Assembly: GCA_022820925.1 (NCBI GenBank)
Contig: JAJEEO010000012.1
Coordinates: 124,001-188,000, forward strand
Length of the DNA: 64,000 nt
Reading direction: 5' to 3'
Source of the DNA: Acidimicrobiia bacterium
GTDB lineage: Bacteria; Actinomycetota; Acidimicrobiia; Acidimicrobiales; Poriferisodalaceae
The notes under the pieces are model-generated. The model ran no database searches. It was not told the DNA's origin and saw nothing but the letters and a program-made list of their open reading frames with translations. Both the position numbers and the translations under genes were made by a program. Below are positions 44,298 to 52,635 of the stretch, one piece after another. Positions within the stretch are counted from its first letter, which is position 1, and every line of letters begins with the position of its first letter.

Positions 44298-45134
44298 GTG
44301 AGCGACCTGGGAACCGCCGGCACCAAGCGCTCGGCCAGGCACCTGCTGAAGGCCAACGCCTGGTTCGTCTTCGCGTTCCTGTATGTGCCGATCGTCGTCC
44401 TGGTGATCTTCTCGTTCAACGATTCCGAACGGGTCAATGTCTGGCAGGGGCTCTCAGCGCGCTGGTACGGGGAAGCGCTCGGCAACACCCAGATCGTGAG
44501 CGCGCTGCGAGTGTCGCTGATCGTCGCAATCAGCTCCACGGTCGTGTCCACGGTGCTCGGCACCGCGGTGGCCCTCGCACTCGACCGCTACCGCTTCAAG
44601 GGACGGCGTGCGCTTGACGGCACCGTGTATCTGCCCATCGTCATCCCCGACATCACGATGGCGGTGATGTTGCTGGTGTTCTTCGCCGAGGCGTTCAAGC
44701 TCATCGATACGTTCGGCCCGCGATTGACCCTGGGCGTCACGACGGTCGCGCTCAGCCACATCGCGTTCAACATCTCGTTTGTCGCCGTGGTGGTGCGCGC
44801 TCGGCTGGATCAATTCGATCGCACCCTCGAGGAGGCGGCGCGTGATCTGTATGCCACTCCGTGGCGTACGTTCAGGAGGGTGACGCTGCCGCTGATTGCG
44901 CCGGGTATCGCCGCGGGCGCCCTGCTGGCGCTGACGCTGTCACTCGACGATGTCGTCATCTCGGCCTTCACGGCGGGGCCGGGGGCGACCACCCTGCCGG
45001 TGTACGTGTTCAGTTCGATTCGCCAAGGTGTGACACCCGAGCTGAACGCCATCTCCACGCTCATGCTGACGGCCTCGATCACGCTGGTGGTGGCCTCGCT
45101 TGCCCTGCAGCGGCCGAGGAGCACCACGCCGTGA
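44298..45134 (+). CDS. potC: Spermidine/putrescine-type ABC transporter permease PotC
   Basis: Second membrane subunit, 278 residues and about six helices. The EAA loop is EEAARDLYATPWRTFRRVTL; FAFLYVPIVVLVIFSFN is the first helix and SRLD-type spacing follows in LSLDDVVISAF, a typical PotC feature. The GTG at 44298 has GAGGAG ten bases upstream; the in-frame ATG at 44253 would overlap the end of potB by 32 bases and lacks a good site. The stop precedes potD by 82 bases. Confidence 0.93.
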   Translation: MSDLGTAGTKRSARHLLKANAWFVFAFLYVPIVVLVIFSFNDSERVNVWQGLSARWYGEALGNTQIVSALRVSLIVAISSTVVSTVLGTAVALALDRYRFKGRRALDGTVYLPIVIPDITMAVMLLVFFAEAFKLIDTFGPRLTLGVTTVALSHIAFNISFVAVVVRARLDQFDRTLEEAARDLYATPWRTFRRVTLPLIAPGIAAGALLALTLSLDDVVISAFTAGPGATTLPVYVFSSIRQGVTPELNAISTLMLTASITLVVASLALQRPRSTTP

Positions 45135-45182
45135 GCGCGGTCGTCTCCATGTCATCGCCCTGCCATCGCACTCAAACACAGC

Positions 45183-45201
45183 GGCGTTCCGCCGGAACGC
45201 C
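45183..45201 (+). promoter_or_regulatory. Perfect 8-bp hairpin between potC and potD
   Basis: GGCGTTCC at 45183-45190 and GGAACGCC at 45194-45201 form an 8-bp stem with a GCC loop. It ends eight bases before the strong AAGGGAGG site of potD. Hairpins here in ABC operons often shield an mRNA end or slow polymerase so that the binding protein is made in excess; that role is inferred. Confidence 0.4.
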
Positions 45202-45216
45202 CACAAGGGAGGAACA

Positions 45217-46410
45217 ATGACCAACCCATCCCAGACCACAAGGCGACTTCGACGAAGTCGCTGGATTGCGCTCATCGCCGCCGCGGCGCTCGTCGTCGCT
45301 GCCTGCGGCGACGGAGACAGCGATGAGGACGCCGAGCCTGCGGCCACCGAAGCAGCCACGGCGGCCGACGACGCGCCCGCCGATGACGGGGGCTGCGCGG
45401 CAGGCGAGACCGACGGCGACCTGGCGTTCTACAACTGGGCCGACTACATGGACGAAGAGCTGCTGCTTGCCTTCGAGGAGGAAACCGGCATCAGCGTCGA
45501 CTACTCGGTGTACGAATCCAACGAGCAGATGCTGACGCAAGTGGAATCGGGCGCCGCCATCTACGACCTGGTGGTGCCGTCGGACTACATGGTGGCGCTG
45601 ATGATCTCAGAGGATCTGCTGCGCCCGCTCGACTTCGACGCCCTGCCCAACGTGGTGAACATCGACGACGCATGGGACAACCCGCCCTTCGATCCTGAGC
45701 ACCGCTTTCACGTCGCCTACCAGTGGGGCACCACCGGCATCGGCATGACCTACGACGTGCTCGATGCACTCGGCGGAGAGTCCAGCTGGGCGGTCATCTT
45801 CGATCCCGACACCGCAGCCCTGGTGCCGGGCAGCATCTCGTTGCTCGACGACGCGCCCGAGGCGGTGTCCGCTGCGCTGAAATACCTCGGCTACAGCATC
45901 ACCGAGACCATCGAATCGGGCGACGAAGAGGCGATCCGCGAAGCCGGCGCGCTGCTCAAAGCCACCAACGAGCGGCTGCTCAAGTACGACTCGGTGACCT
46001 TCGGCGACGACTTGGTCAACGGCGAGGTCGACGTGGCGCACGGCTGGAGCGGCGGCTTCGCCCAGGCGTTCTTCGAGACCGACGCCTATGAGACCCACGT
46101 GTACACGATCCCCGTCGAGGGCGGTGTGCGCTGGGTGGACACCATGGCCATCCCCCACAACGCGGACAACCCGTGCTCGGCCCACGCCATGATCAACTTC
46201 CTGCTCGATGCGGAGAACGGTGCTGCGCTCACCAACTACACGTATTACGGCAGCCCGAACGAGGCGGCGACGCCGTTCATCCTCGACGAGATCCTGGAGG
46301 ACCCGGGCATCTACCCGCCGCCGGACGTCTACGAGCGGCTGGAGCTGATCCCTCAGATGGGTGACCTGGGCCTGATCGTGCAGGACATGCTCACCGAGGC
46401 CAAGAGCTGA
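45217..46410 (+). CDS. potD: Polyamine-type ABC transporter substrate-binding lipoprotein PotD
   Basis: Extracytoplasmic solute-binding protein of 397 residues. The signal peptide ends in the lipobox VAAC (Cys30), followed by an acidic Asp/Glu/Ala linker to about residue 65. The mature part starts with LAFYNWADYMDEELLLAFEE, then VVPSDYMVALM and WGTTGIGMTYD, as in PotD/PotF. Acidic residues in the pocket fit a cationic ligand such as a polyamine or agmatine. The ATG at 45217 follows AAGGGAGG at ideal spacing. It ends the operon, just before a terminator-like hairpin. Confidence 0.93.
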   Translation: MTNPSQTTRRLRRSRWIALIAAAALVVAACGDGDSDEDAEPAATEAATAADDAPADDGGCAAGETDGDLAFYNWADYMDEELLLAFEEETGISVDYSVYESNEQMLTQVESGAAIYDLVVPSDYMVALMISEDLLRPLDFDALPNVVNIDDAWDNPPFDPEHRFHVAYQWGTTGIGMTYDVLDALGGESSWAVIFDPDTAALVPGSISLLDDAPEAVSAALKYLGYSITETIESGDEEAIREAGALLKATNERLLKYDSVTFGDDLVNGEVDVAHGWSGGFAQAFFETDAYETHVYTIPVEGGVRWVDTMAIPHNADNPCSAHAMINFLLDAENGAALTNYTYYGSPNEAATPFILDEILEDPGIYPPPDVYERLELIPQMGDLGLIVQDMLTEAKS

Positions 46411-46424
46411 ATCGGTGACCCGAA

Positions 46425-46460
46425 GGGTGGGCGTGCCTCAGTTGCGGGGCACGTCCACCC
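46425..46460. terminator. 13-bp hairpin at the convergent potD / acyl-CoA dehydrogenase boundary
   Basis: Arms 46425-46437 and 46448-46460 pair over 13 bp with a single G-U wobble around a ten-base loop. The loop contains the stop codon of the minus-strand acyl-CoA dehydrogenase, and the right arm encodes its last residues. There is no T-tract, but the position between two converging operons makes a bidirectional terminator likely. Confidence 0.55.
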
Positions 46461-47664
46461 AAGGCACGTCCTTGTCGATGCGGGGCTCGCCCGGCAGGCC
46501 GAGCACCTGCTCGCCCAGGATGTTCCGCATGATCTCCGACGTGCCGCCCTCGATGGAGTTGGCGCGCACTCGCAGAAAACCGTGCTGCACGCCGCCGTCG
46601 GAACCGTCGACCGACAGGTCGCCCGGGCGGCGGAAGGTGTAGTCATAGCCGACCAAGCCGTCGGCGCCCATCATGTCCACCGCGCAGGTCATCAAGGCCT
46701 GGTTGAGCTCAGCGAACGCCAGCTTGGCGATCGACATCTCCGGCCCGGGGTTGCCCTTGCGCCGATTGGCGCCAGCACGCATGTTCGTGAGCCGCAGCAC
46801 CTCGGCACGGGTCCACAGCTGCGTCAGACGGTCCTTGGTGACCGAATCCCGGTCGGCCTGGTCGCGCTGCTCCCACAGTTTCACCAGCACCGAGATGGGC
46901 CCGGAGCCTCGCTCGGGCGGGCCGGCGCCGCCCGCACCGATGGCATTGCGTTCGTTCATCAGGGTGGTCAGCGACACTCGCCAGCCGTCGCCCACGTCGC
47001 CGATGCGGCTGGCGTCGGGCACGCGCACGTCGGTCATGTAGACCTCGTTGAACTCGGCCTCGCCGGTGATCTGGCGCAGCGGTCGCACCTCCACGCCCGG
47101 CGACTTCATGTCGAGCGCAAAGTACGTCAGCCCCCGGTGCTTGGGGACCTCAGGATTGGTGCGGGTCACCAGCATCCCGAAGTCGCCGAGGTGCGCCAGC
47201 GTGTTCCACACCTTCTGGCCGTTCACGACCCACTCCTCGCCATCGGCGACCGCACGGGTCGCCAGCCCGGCGAAGTCGCTGCCCGCACCCGGCTCGCTGA
47301 AGAGCTGACACCAGACTTCCTCGCCGGTGAACATCGGCCGCAGGAAGCGCCGCTTGACCTCTTCGCCGCCATGGGTGTGGATGGTCGGCCCGGCCAGATG
47401 CGCGAAGAAGGTCACCGGCTTCATGGGTCGGGCGCCGGCCGCCCGCAGCCGCTCCTCCACCCGGCGCTGCAGCCTGGGGCTCACGCCCAGGCCTCCATGG
47501 CCCTCGTCGAAGTGGACCCACGCCAAGCCGGCGTCGAACTGTGCGCCGCGGAATTCGGCGTAGCTGAGCTGCTGGGGATCGTGCGAAGCAAGCAACTCGT
47601 CGATGGCTGCGTCAACCCGTGCAGCTGCGGGGTCGGCAGCCGGGGCGTCAAGCGTGTCGGTCAT
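46438..47664 (-). CDS. Acyl-CoA dehydrogenase (FadE-type)
   Basis: FAD-dependent acyl-CoA dehydrogenase of 408 residues. It shows FAHLAGPTIHTHGGEEVK, QLFSEPGAGSDFAGLATRA (FAD/substrate loop), VNGQKVWNTLAHLGDF, NEVYMTDVRVPD and the C-terminal SIEGGTSEIMRNILGEQVLG, with Glu in the EGGT loop as candidate base. It is of the type found in actinobacterial FadE enzymes for branched or complex acyl chains. The ATG at 47664 lies just upstream of a Thr/Asp-rich start. It is 34 bases downstream of the enoyl-CoA hydratase gene, so both are probably one transcript. Confidence 0.92.
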   Translation of the reverse strand: MTDTLDAPAADPAAARVDAAIDELLASHDPQQLSYAEFRGAQFDAGLAWVHFDEGHGGLGVSPRLQRRVEERLRAAGARPMKPVTFFAHLAGPTIHTHGGEEVKRRFLRPMFTGEEVWCQLFSEPGAGSDFAGLATRAVADGEEWVVNGQKVWNTLAHLGDFGMLVTRTNPEVPKHRGLTYFALDMKSPGVEVRPLRQITGEAEFNEVYMTDVRVPDASRIGDVGDGWRVSLTTLMNERNAIGAGGAGPPERGSGPISVLVKLWEQRDQADRDSVTKDRLTQLWTRAEVLRLTNMRAGANRRKGNPGPEMSIAKLAFAELNQALMTCAVDMMGADGLVGYDYTFRRPGDLSVDGSDGGVQHGFLRVRANSIEGGTSEIMRNILGEQVLGLPGEPRIDKDVPWVDVPRN

Positions 47665-47698
47665 GGTGCCAGTCTGCCAGCAGCCGGCGTACTTGGGA

Positions 47699-48544
47699 TC
47701 AGTAGCGGTCGCCGGAGAAGGACGGGTCGCTCTTGGCCAGGAAGGCCGCTGCCCCGTCGGCCATGTTGCGGGGGATCAGCACAGCCTGATGTCCCATCTC
47801 CACGTCGAGCTGGTCAGCCAAGTCACGCTGCGTGGCGCCGTCCACGGACGCCCGAATGCGGCTCATGGCTGCGGGCGAGCAGCGCCGCAGTACGTCGGTC
47901 ACCTGCCCTACCGCTGCGTCCAGTTCCTCGTCGTCCACGGTCTTCCACACCAGGCCCCAGTCTTCGGCCTGATCGGCAGTCACCCGTTCGCCGAGCAGCG
48001 TCATGCCCAGCGCACGGGCACGGCCTACCCGCATCGGGAGCTGCCACGTAGTTCCCAAGTCGGGAACGATGCCCAGCCGGGGTCCGAACGTTGCCACGAA
48101 GAACGCCGAGCGAGCCGCGATCGCGACGTCGCACGACAGCGCGAGGCCGATGCCTCCCCCCGCGGTGACACCGTTGATGCGGGCCACGGTCGGCACCGGG
48201 CACTCGGCCACGGCCCGGATCGCCGGGTGGAACACGTTGTCCATCGAGTCGGTGGTGGCCTCGCCGGCTGCGTCCGCGTCGAAGCCCTCGGCGTCGCCGT
48301 CCGCGGCGTTCCGCAGGTCGGCCCCCGAGCAGAAGCCACGGCCGGCACCGGTGAGGATGACCGCTCGCACGCCGTCGTCGGCCCCAACGATGCCGAAGGC
48401 CTCGGTGATGTCGTTCATGAACTCGTCATTCATCGAGTTCAGCGTCTCGGGCCGGTTCAGGGTGACCGTTGCCACGTCGCCCGCCGGATCCCGCTCGACG
48501 CTGTAGTTGACGGTGCCGTTGGAAGGCTGCGGCTGGCTGCTCAT
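47699..48544 (-). CDS. Enoyl-CoA hydratase/isomerase-family protein
   Basis: Crotonase-fold enzyme of 281 residues acting on enoyl-CoA. The oxyanion-hole segments are GRGFCSGADLRN and GVTAGGGIGLALSCD. Around the catalytic positions it reads RLGIVPDLGTTWQLP, with Asp in the second acidic position and no Glu in the first, as in isomerases of the PaaG type rather than classical hydratases. A double-bond isomerase or a specialised hydratase is therefore possible. It is upstream of the acyl-CoA dehydrogenase on the same strand, which fits beta-oxidation. Confidence 0.88.
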   Translation of the reverse strand: MSSQPQPSNGTVNYSVERDPAGDVATVTLNRPETLNSMNDEFMNDITEAFGIVGADDGVRAVILTGAGRGFCSGADLRNAADGDAEGFDADAAGEATTDSMDNVFHPAIRAVAECPVPTVARINGVTAGGGIGLALSCDVAIAARSAFFVATFGPRLGIVPDLGTTWQLPMRVGRARALGMTLLGERVTADQAEDWGLVWKTVDDEELDAAVGQVTDVLRRCSPAAMSRIRASVDGATQRDLADQLDVEMGHQAVLIPRNMADGAAAFLAKSDPSFSGDRY

Positions 48545-48646
48545 GATGATCCCTTCTGCGAACTCGATTGCGACCGTGGCGCGCTGTCGAGCGTAGGGCG
48601 CGAGCCGACTCCGATGCCGGGCTGGGTCCGCCCCGAAAGGCGATGG

Positions 48647-48871
48647 CTACTTGTAGCGGTAGGTGATGCGTCCGCGGGTCAGGTCATAGGCCGAGACTTC
48701 GACTTGCACCCGATCTCCGGGAAGGATCCGGATGTGGTGCTTGCGCATCTTGCCGCTCAGGTGACCCAGCACCTCGTGGCCGTTGTCGAGCTCGATGCGG
48801 AAATGCCCGCCTTTGAGCGCTTCGACGGTCTTTCCTTCGAGCAAGATGGCGTCGTCTTTGACTTTCGGCAC
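48647..48871 (-). CDS. infA: Translation initiation factor IF-1
   Basis: IF-1, the small OB-fold factor that binds the ribosomal A site during initiation. From the GTG at 48869-48871 it has 74 residues: [54 protein letters not shown] and [11 protein letters not shown], all typical. An AGGGA six bases upstream supports this GTG; an in-frame start at 48910 would add 13 unrelated residues. It is not followed by rpmJ, rpsM or other ribosomal genes, the usual actinobacterial neighbours. Confidence 0.95.
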   Translation of the reverse strand: MPKVKDDAILLEGKTVEALKGGHFRIELDNGHEVLGHLSGKMRKHHIRILPGDRVQVEVSAYDLTRGRITYRYK

Positions 48872-49024
48872 GTGGTTTCCCTGGTCGGCGGGCAGAACAT
48901 GCGTGCCCACAGCAGTGAACGCGCAGGCCCCATGAGGGGCGACACAACATGGTAGTCCAGCGGGGTCCGAATCCGCCCACGGGCCCCCTTTTGCCGCAGA
49001 AAAGCTGATCCGGCGGCAGCGCCG

Positions 49025-49558
49025 TCAGTGACGTTTGGCGCCGCCGTATTTCATGCGTGTGTCCGACATCGAGGCAATCTGCACCTCGTCGTCGTTGATG
49101 ACCGCCGCCACCAACTCGCCCATGAACAGCGTGTGGGTGCCCAGGTTGACGCTGTGGCGCACCTCGCAGTCCATCCAGGCGGCAGCATCTGCAAACACCG
49201 GCGCTCCAGTCGCGGCTTCGTACACAGCCCAGCCGTTCAGCGTCCCGGTTGCCGGACCGTCGCCGGGGGCTGTGGCCTCGTAGGCAGCCGGCTTGGAGAA
49301 CTTCACGAACGGCCGCGTGTTGGCGGCGTCCCACAGGTTCACGGTGAACGATCCGCCGTCGGTGATCAACCGGTGAGTGACTGCCGTGTTCTCCACGCCG
49401 ATGCCGATGATTACCGGCTCCATCGAGAGCTGTGTGATCCAGCTCGTGGTCATCGCATTGCGCTCGTCGCCGGATCTTGACCCCACGAGCGCCAGCGCAT
49501 TGGGGATCTTCCACGTCACCCGGTTGACCAGCTCGTCGGGCATCTCCGCAGTCGTCAT
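49025..49558 (-). CDS. Flavin reductase family protein
   Basis: Flavin-reductase-like FMN-binding protein of 177 residues with the split-barrel fold. Segments VTWKIPNALALVGSRSGDERNAMTTSWITQ and VIIGIGVENTAVTHRLI (in the first half) and the GSFTVNLWDAAN region match the family (the first is given from residues 14 to 43). It may supply reduced flavin to a two-component monooxygenase, although no such oxygenase is adjacent. The gene is divergent from the D-aminoacylase-like gene. The 150 bases between it and infA show no clear element. Confidence 0.88.
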   Translation of the reverse strand: MTTAEMPDELVNRVTWKIPNALALVGSRSGDERNAMTTSWITQLSMEPVIIGIGVENTAVTHRLITDGGSFTVNLWDAANTRPFVKFSKPAAYEATAPGDGPATGTLNGWAVYEAATGAPVFADAAAWMDCEVRHSVNLGTHTLFMGELVAAVINDDEVQIASMSDTRMKYGGAKRH

Positions 49559-49707
49559 GGCTGCACCCTAGGCAGCGATTCATCTCGAACAGCGCGGGCT
49601 GTTCTCAGCGACCGGCCGGATGCGCGCGGCTAGCGTGAACGCCACGGCTTCGGGCTGACCGGCCCGAGAGCAGCGAGTGCGTACGCGGCGAGCACGGGGA
49701 CGGCGAC

Positions 49708-51381
49708 ATGGCATATGACCTGAAGATCACGGGCGGCACGATCATCGACGGGACGGGTTCGCCCCGCTACGTCGGCGACGTGGGCATCTCCGGCGGCAAC
49801 GTGGTGGCGCTCGGCTCGGCCGCGGCAGAGGCCGCCGAGACCATCGACGCCACCGGGCGCATCGTGTGCCCCGGGTTCGTCGACATCCACACCCACTACG
49901 ACGCGCAGATCATGTGGGACCGGCTGGTGAGCTGCTCGCCGTGGCACGGCGTCACCACCATCGTGATGGGCAACTGCGGCTTCTCAGTGGCGCCCACCCG
50001 GCCCGAGCACCGAGACCTCATCATGCGCACGCTCGAGAACGTCGAGGGCATGAGCGTCGATGCGCTGCGAGCCGGCCTCGGCGACTGGGGCTTCGAGACC
50101 TTCCCGCAGTACCTCGATGCGCTCGAATCCAACGGCGCTGCGGTCAACATGGCGGCCCTCATCGGCCACACCGCCGCCCGCATGTACGTCATGGGCGAAG
50201 AAGCCACCGAGCGTGAGGGCACTCCTGAAGAGATCGCCGCCCAGCGCGACCTGGTGGCCGAGGCTCTGCGAGCCGGCGCGCTTGGCTTTGCGACCTCCAA
50301 GGCGCCGACCCACGTCGGCTACGAGGGACGGCCGGTGCCGAGCCGCGCTGCAACGACCGACGAGATCGTCGAGATCGCCCAAGCGCTCGGCGACGCCGGC
50401 GGCGTGATGCAGGCCACGGTGGGCCGGGGCCTCAGCCACGACGAATTCGCCCGCATCGCCGAGACGACCGGGGCGCACGTCAGCTGGACGGCGCTTCTGG
50501 GCTCGGCGCGAGGCCCAGGCAGTCACCGTGTCGAGCTGGAGCGGGCCCGTGAGATCGCGGACCGGGGCCTGCCGGTGTTCCCGCAGGTGGCCGTGCAGCC
50601 GATCCAGTTCGAGATGAGCTGGAAGGCGCCGTTCATCTACGAGGCGCTGCGCTGCTTCACCCCGGTGTCCCAGAGCGATCTGGAAGGCCGCAAGCGCTAC
50701 TACGCCGACCCTGACTGGCGGGCCGAGTTCAAGGAGAAGGCCGGCAATGGCGGCAAGATCGGCGATCGCTGGGCTCGCACCGAGGTGAGCTACCTGCCGC
50801 ACAGTCCCGAACTCGAGGGCCGCAACATCCAGGAGATGGCCGACGAGGCGGGCCAGGATCCGGTCGACTGGGTGCTCGACGTGGCCCTCGAAGCCGACCT
50901 CGAGATGCGCATCACGCAGGACGTGATCAACCACGACCCCGACGACATCGACGAACTGCTGCACGACCCGACCACGGTGATCGGGCTGTCCGACGCCGGA
51001 GCGCACGCCAGCCAGCTCTGCGACGCCAAGTACTCGACGGAGTTCCTGCAGACGTTCGTGCGGGGCCGCCAGAGCTTCGACCTAGAAACCGCCGTCCACA
51101 TGCTGACCCAGCGCCCTGCGGAGGTGTTCGGCATCGCCGACCGGGGCACGCTCGCCGAGGGCAAGCCTGCCGACGTGGTGGTGTTCGATGCCGACGAGAT
51201 CGGCCACCTCGGCAAGCGGCGGGTGTACGACCTGCCCGCCGGCGCTGACCGGCTGATCTCCGACGCGAAGGGCATCGACGCCGTGGTGGTGAACGGCACG
51301 ATCATCCGGCGCGACGGCGCCGATGCAGTCGATCCGCACGGCACGCTGCCGGGCAAGCTGCTGCGCAACGGCAAGGGCTGA
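49708..51381 (+). CDS. D-aminoacylase / N-acyl-D-amino-acid amidohydrolase-like enzyme
   Basis: Amidohydrolase-superfamily protein of 557 residues, similar to N-acyl-D-amino-acid deacylases. The metal motif is [17 protein letters not shown], with further ligands in [13 protein letters not shown] and the [12 protein letters not shown] block near the C-terminus. A small beta domain at both ends ([16 protein letters not shown] and [12 protein letters not shown]) is typical. The insert near residues 320-360 is longer than in the best-known enzymes. The ATG at 49708 lies 149 bases after the divergent flavin reductase start. Confidence 0.9.
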   Translation: MAYDLKITGGTIIDGTGSPRYVGDVGISGGNVVALGSAAAEAAETIDATGRIVCPGFVDIHTHYDAQIMWDRLVSCSPWHGVTTIVMGNCGFSVAPTRPEHRDLIMRTLENVEGMSVDALRAGLGDWGFETFPQYLDALESNGAAVNMAALIGHTAARMYVMGEEATEREGTPEEIAAQRDLVAEALRAGALGFATSKAPTHVGYEGRPVPSRAATTDEIVEIAQALGDAGGVMQATVGRGLSHDEFARIAETTGAHVSWTALLGSARGPGSHRVELERAREIADRGLPVFPQVAVQPIQFEMSWKAPFIYEALRCFTPVSQSDLEGRKRYYADPDWRAEFKEKAGNGGKIGDRWARTEVSYLPHSPELEGRNIQEMADEAGQDPVDWVLDVALEADLEMRITQDVINHDPDDIDELLHDPTTVIGLSDAGAHASQLCDAKYSTEFLQTFVRGRQSFDLETAVHMLTQRPAEVFGIADRGTLAEGKPADVVVFDADEIGHLGKRRVYDLPAGADRLISDAKGIDAVVVNGTIIRRDGADAVDPHGTLPGKLLRNGKG

Positions 51382-51466
51382 GCAACTGGGCTGACCGGGC
51401 CTGTCTGATCGGCCCAGCGCAGGTCCGCCCGTTGCACGGCGCGAGCCGCATGGCAGGCTTGCTGCC

Positions 51467-52471
51467 GTGATCGACCTGCGCTCCGACACCGTTTCCAAGC
51501 CGACGCCCGAGATGCGGGCCGCCATGGCAGCCGCCGACGTCGGCGACGACGTCTGGGGCGACGATCCCACGGTGAACGAGCTCGAGCGCTACACAGCCGA
51601 TCTTCTCGGCAAGGCGGCGGCGCTGTACGTGCCCAGCGGCACCCAGTCCAACCTGTGCGGCCTGCTGGCGCATTGCGAGCGGGGCGACGAGTACATCGTG
51701 GGCCACCACGCCCACACCTACATGTACGAGGGCGGCGGTGCTGCGGTGCTCGGCAGCATCCAGCCACAAACGGTGCCGACCGACGAGACGGGGATGCTGG
51801 ATCTCGACGCCGTCGAAGCCGCAGTCAAGCCCGACGACAGCCACTTCGCTCGCACGCGGCTGTTGTGCCTGGAGAACACCATCAACGGCAAGGTGCTCAC
51901 GCCAGCCCAGCATCAGGCAGCCCGTGACTTGGCCGACCGCCACGGACTGGGCTTGCACCTCGACGGGGCTCGCCTGTGGAACGCGGCGGTGTCGCTGGGG
52001 CTGGCCCCCGTCGCGGTAGCTGAGCCGTTCGACACCGTGTCGGTGTGCCTGTCCAAGGGTCTGGGCGCGCCAGTCGGCTCAGTGCTGTGCGGTACCGAAG
52101 ACCTCGTGGCCAAGGCACGCCGCTGGCGCAAGCTGCTCGGGGGCGGCATGCGCCAGGCCGGCATCATCGCCGCGGGCGGGCTGCATGCCTTGCAACACCA
52201 CATCGATCGGCTGACCGAGGACCACACGAATGCGCGGCGGCTCGCGGCCGGTCTCGAAGCAATTGACGGCATCACCGTCACCGGCTGCGACACCAACATG
52301 GTGTTCGCCCAGCTCGAGCACAACGACCCGACGCTGTCCAAGCGGCTCGAGGGCCGGGGCGTGCTGGCCGACTGGCGTTTCGGCCGCTCACGCATGGTGC
52401 TGCACCTCGACGTCAGCGAGGCCGACGTCGACACGGCCTTGGAGGCCATCGCCGCCGAACTGGCGACCTGA
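51467..52471 (+). CDS. Low-specificity L-threonine aldolase
   Basis: PLP-dependent fold-type I enzyme of 334 residues that cleaves threonine or allo-threonine to glycine and acetaldehyde. It shows [18 protein letters not shown] at the N-terminus, [32 protein letters not shown] with the PLP Asp, and the Schiff-base Lys in [13 protein letters not shown]. Length and motifs match the family. The GTG at 51467 is used. It follows the D-aminoacylase-like gene by 85 bases, in which a weak GGGCC/GGCCC hairpin is possible, so co-transcription is uncertain. Confidence 0.93.
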   Translation: MIDLRSDTVSKPTPEMRAAMAAADVGDDVWGDDPTVNELERYTADLLGKAAALYVPSGTQSNLCGLLAHCERGDEYIVGHHAHTYMYEGGGAAVLGSIQPQTVPTDETGMLDLDAVEAAVKPDDSHFARTRLLCLENTINGKVLTPAQHQAARDLADRHGLGLHLDGARLWNAAVSLGLAPVAVAEPFDTVSVCLSKGLGAPVGSVLCGTEDLVAKARRWRKLLGGGMRQAGIIAAGGLHALQHHIDRLTEDHTNARRLAAGLEAIDGITVTGCDTNMVFAQLEHNDPTLSKRLEGRGVLADWRFGRSRMVLHLDVSEADVDTALEAIAAELAT

Positions 52472-52516
52472 AATTCGTTTCGCGCGGAGGCGATGCCAGC
52501 CCTACGTTCACGCATA

Positions 52517-52582
52517 GGGCCAGCCTCTCCGAGTGCGAGCTACAAAATGCCTGCTCTGACCACACTCGGTTGAGGCTGGCCT
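52517..52582. terminator. Long inverted repeat between convergent genes
   Basis: The arms 52518-52527 / 52572-52581 pair perfectly over 10 bp. After a small internal loop, 52529-52535 / 52563-52569 add 7 bp; the terminal loop is 27 bases. The element lies between the threonine aldolase (+) and the monooxygenase (-) genes, so a bidirectional terminator is the likely role. Confidence 0.55.
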
Positions 52583-52635
52583 CCCGCACAACTATAGGCG
52601 GAGCCGGCAACCCGAGCCCCCGATTTTCGTCCGGC

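Noticed and set aside
51382..51466. GGGCC/GGCCC hairpin between the D-aminoacylase-like and threonine aldolase genes as a terminator
   Set aside because: Only five base pairs with a nine-base loop; too weak to call at this GC content.
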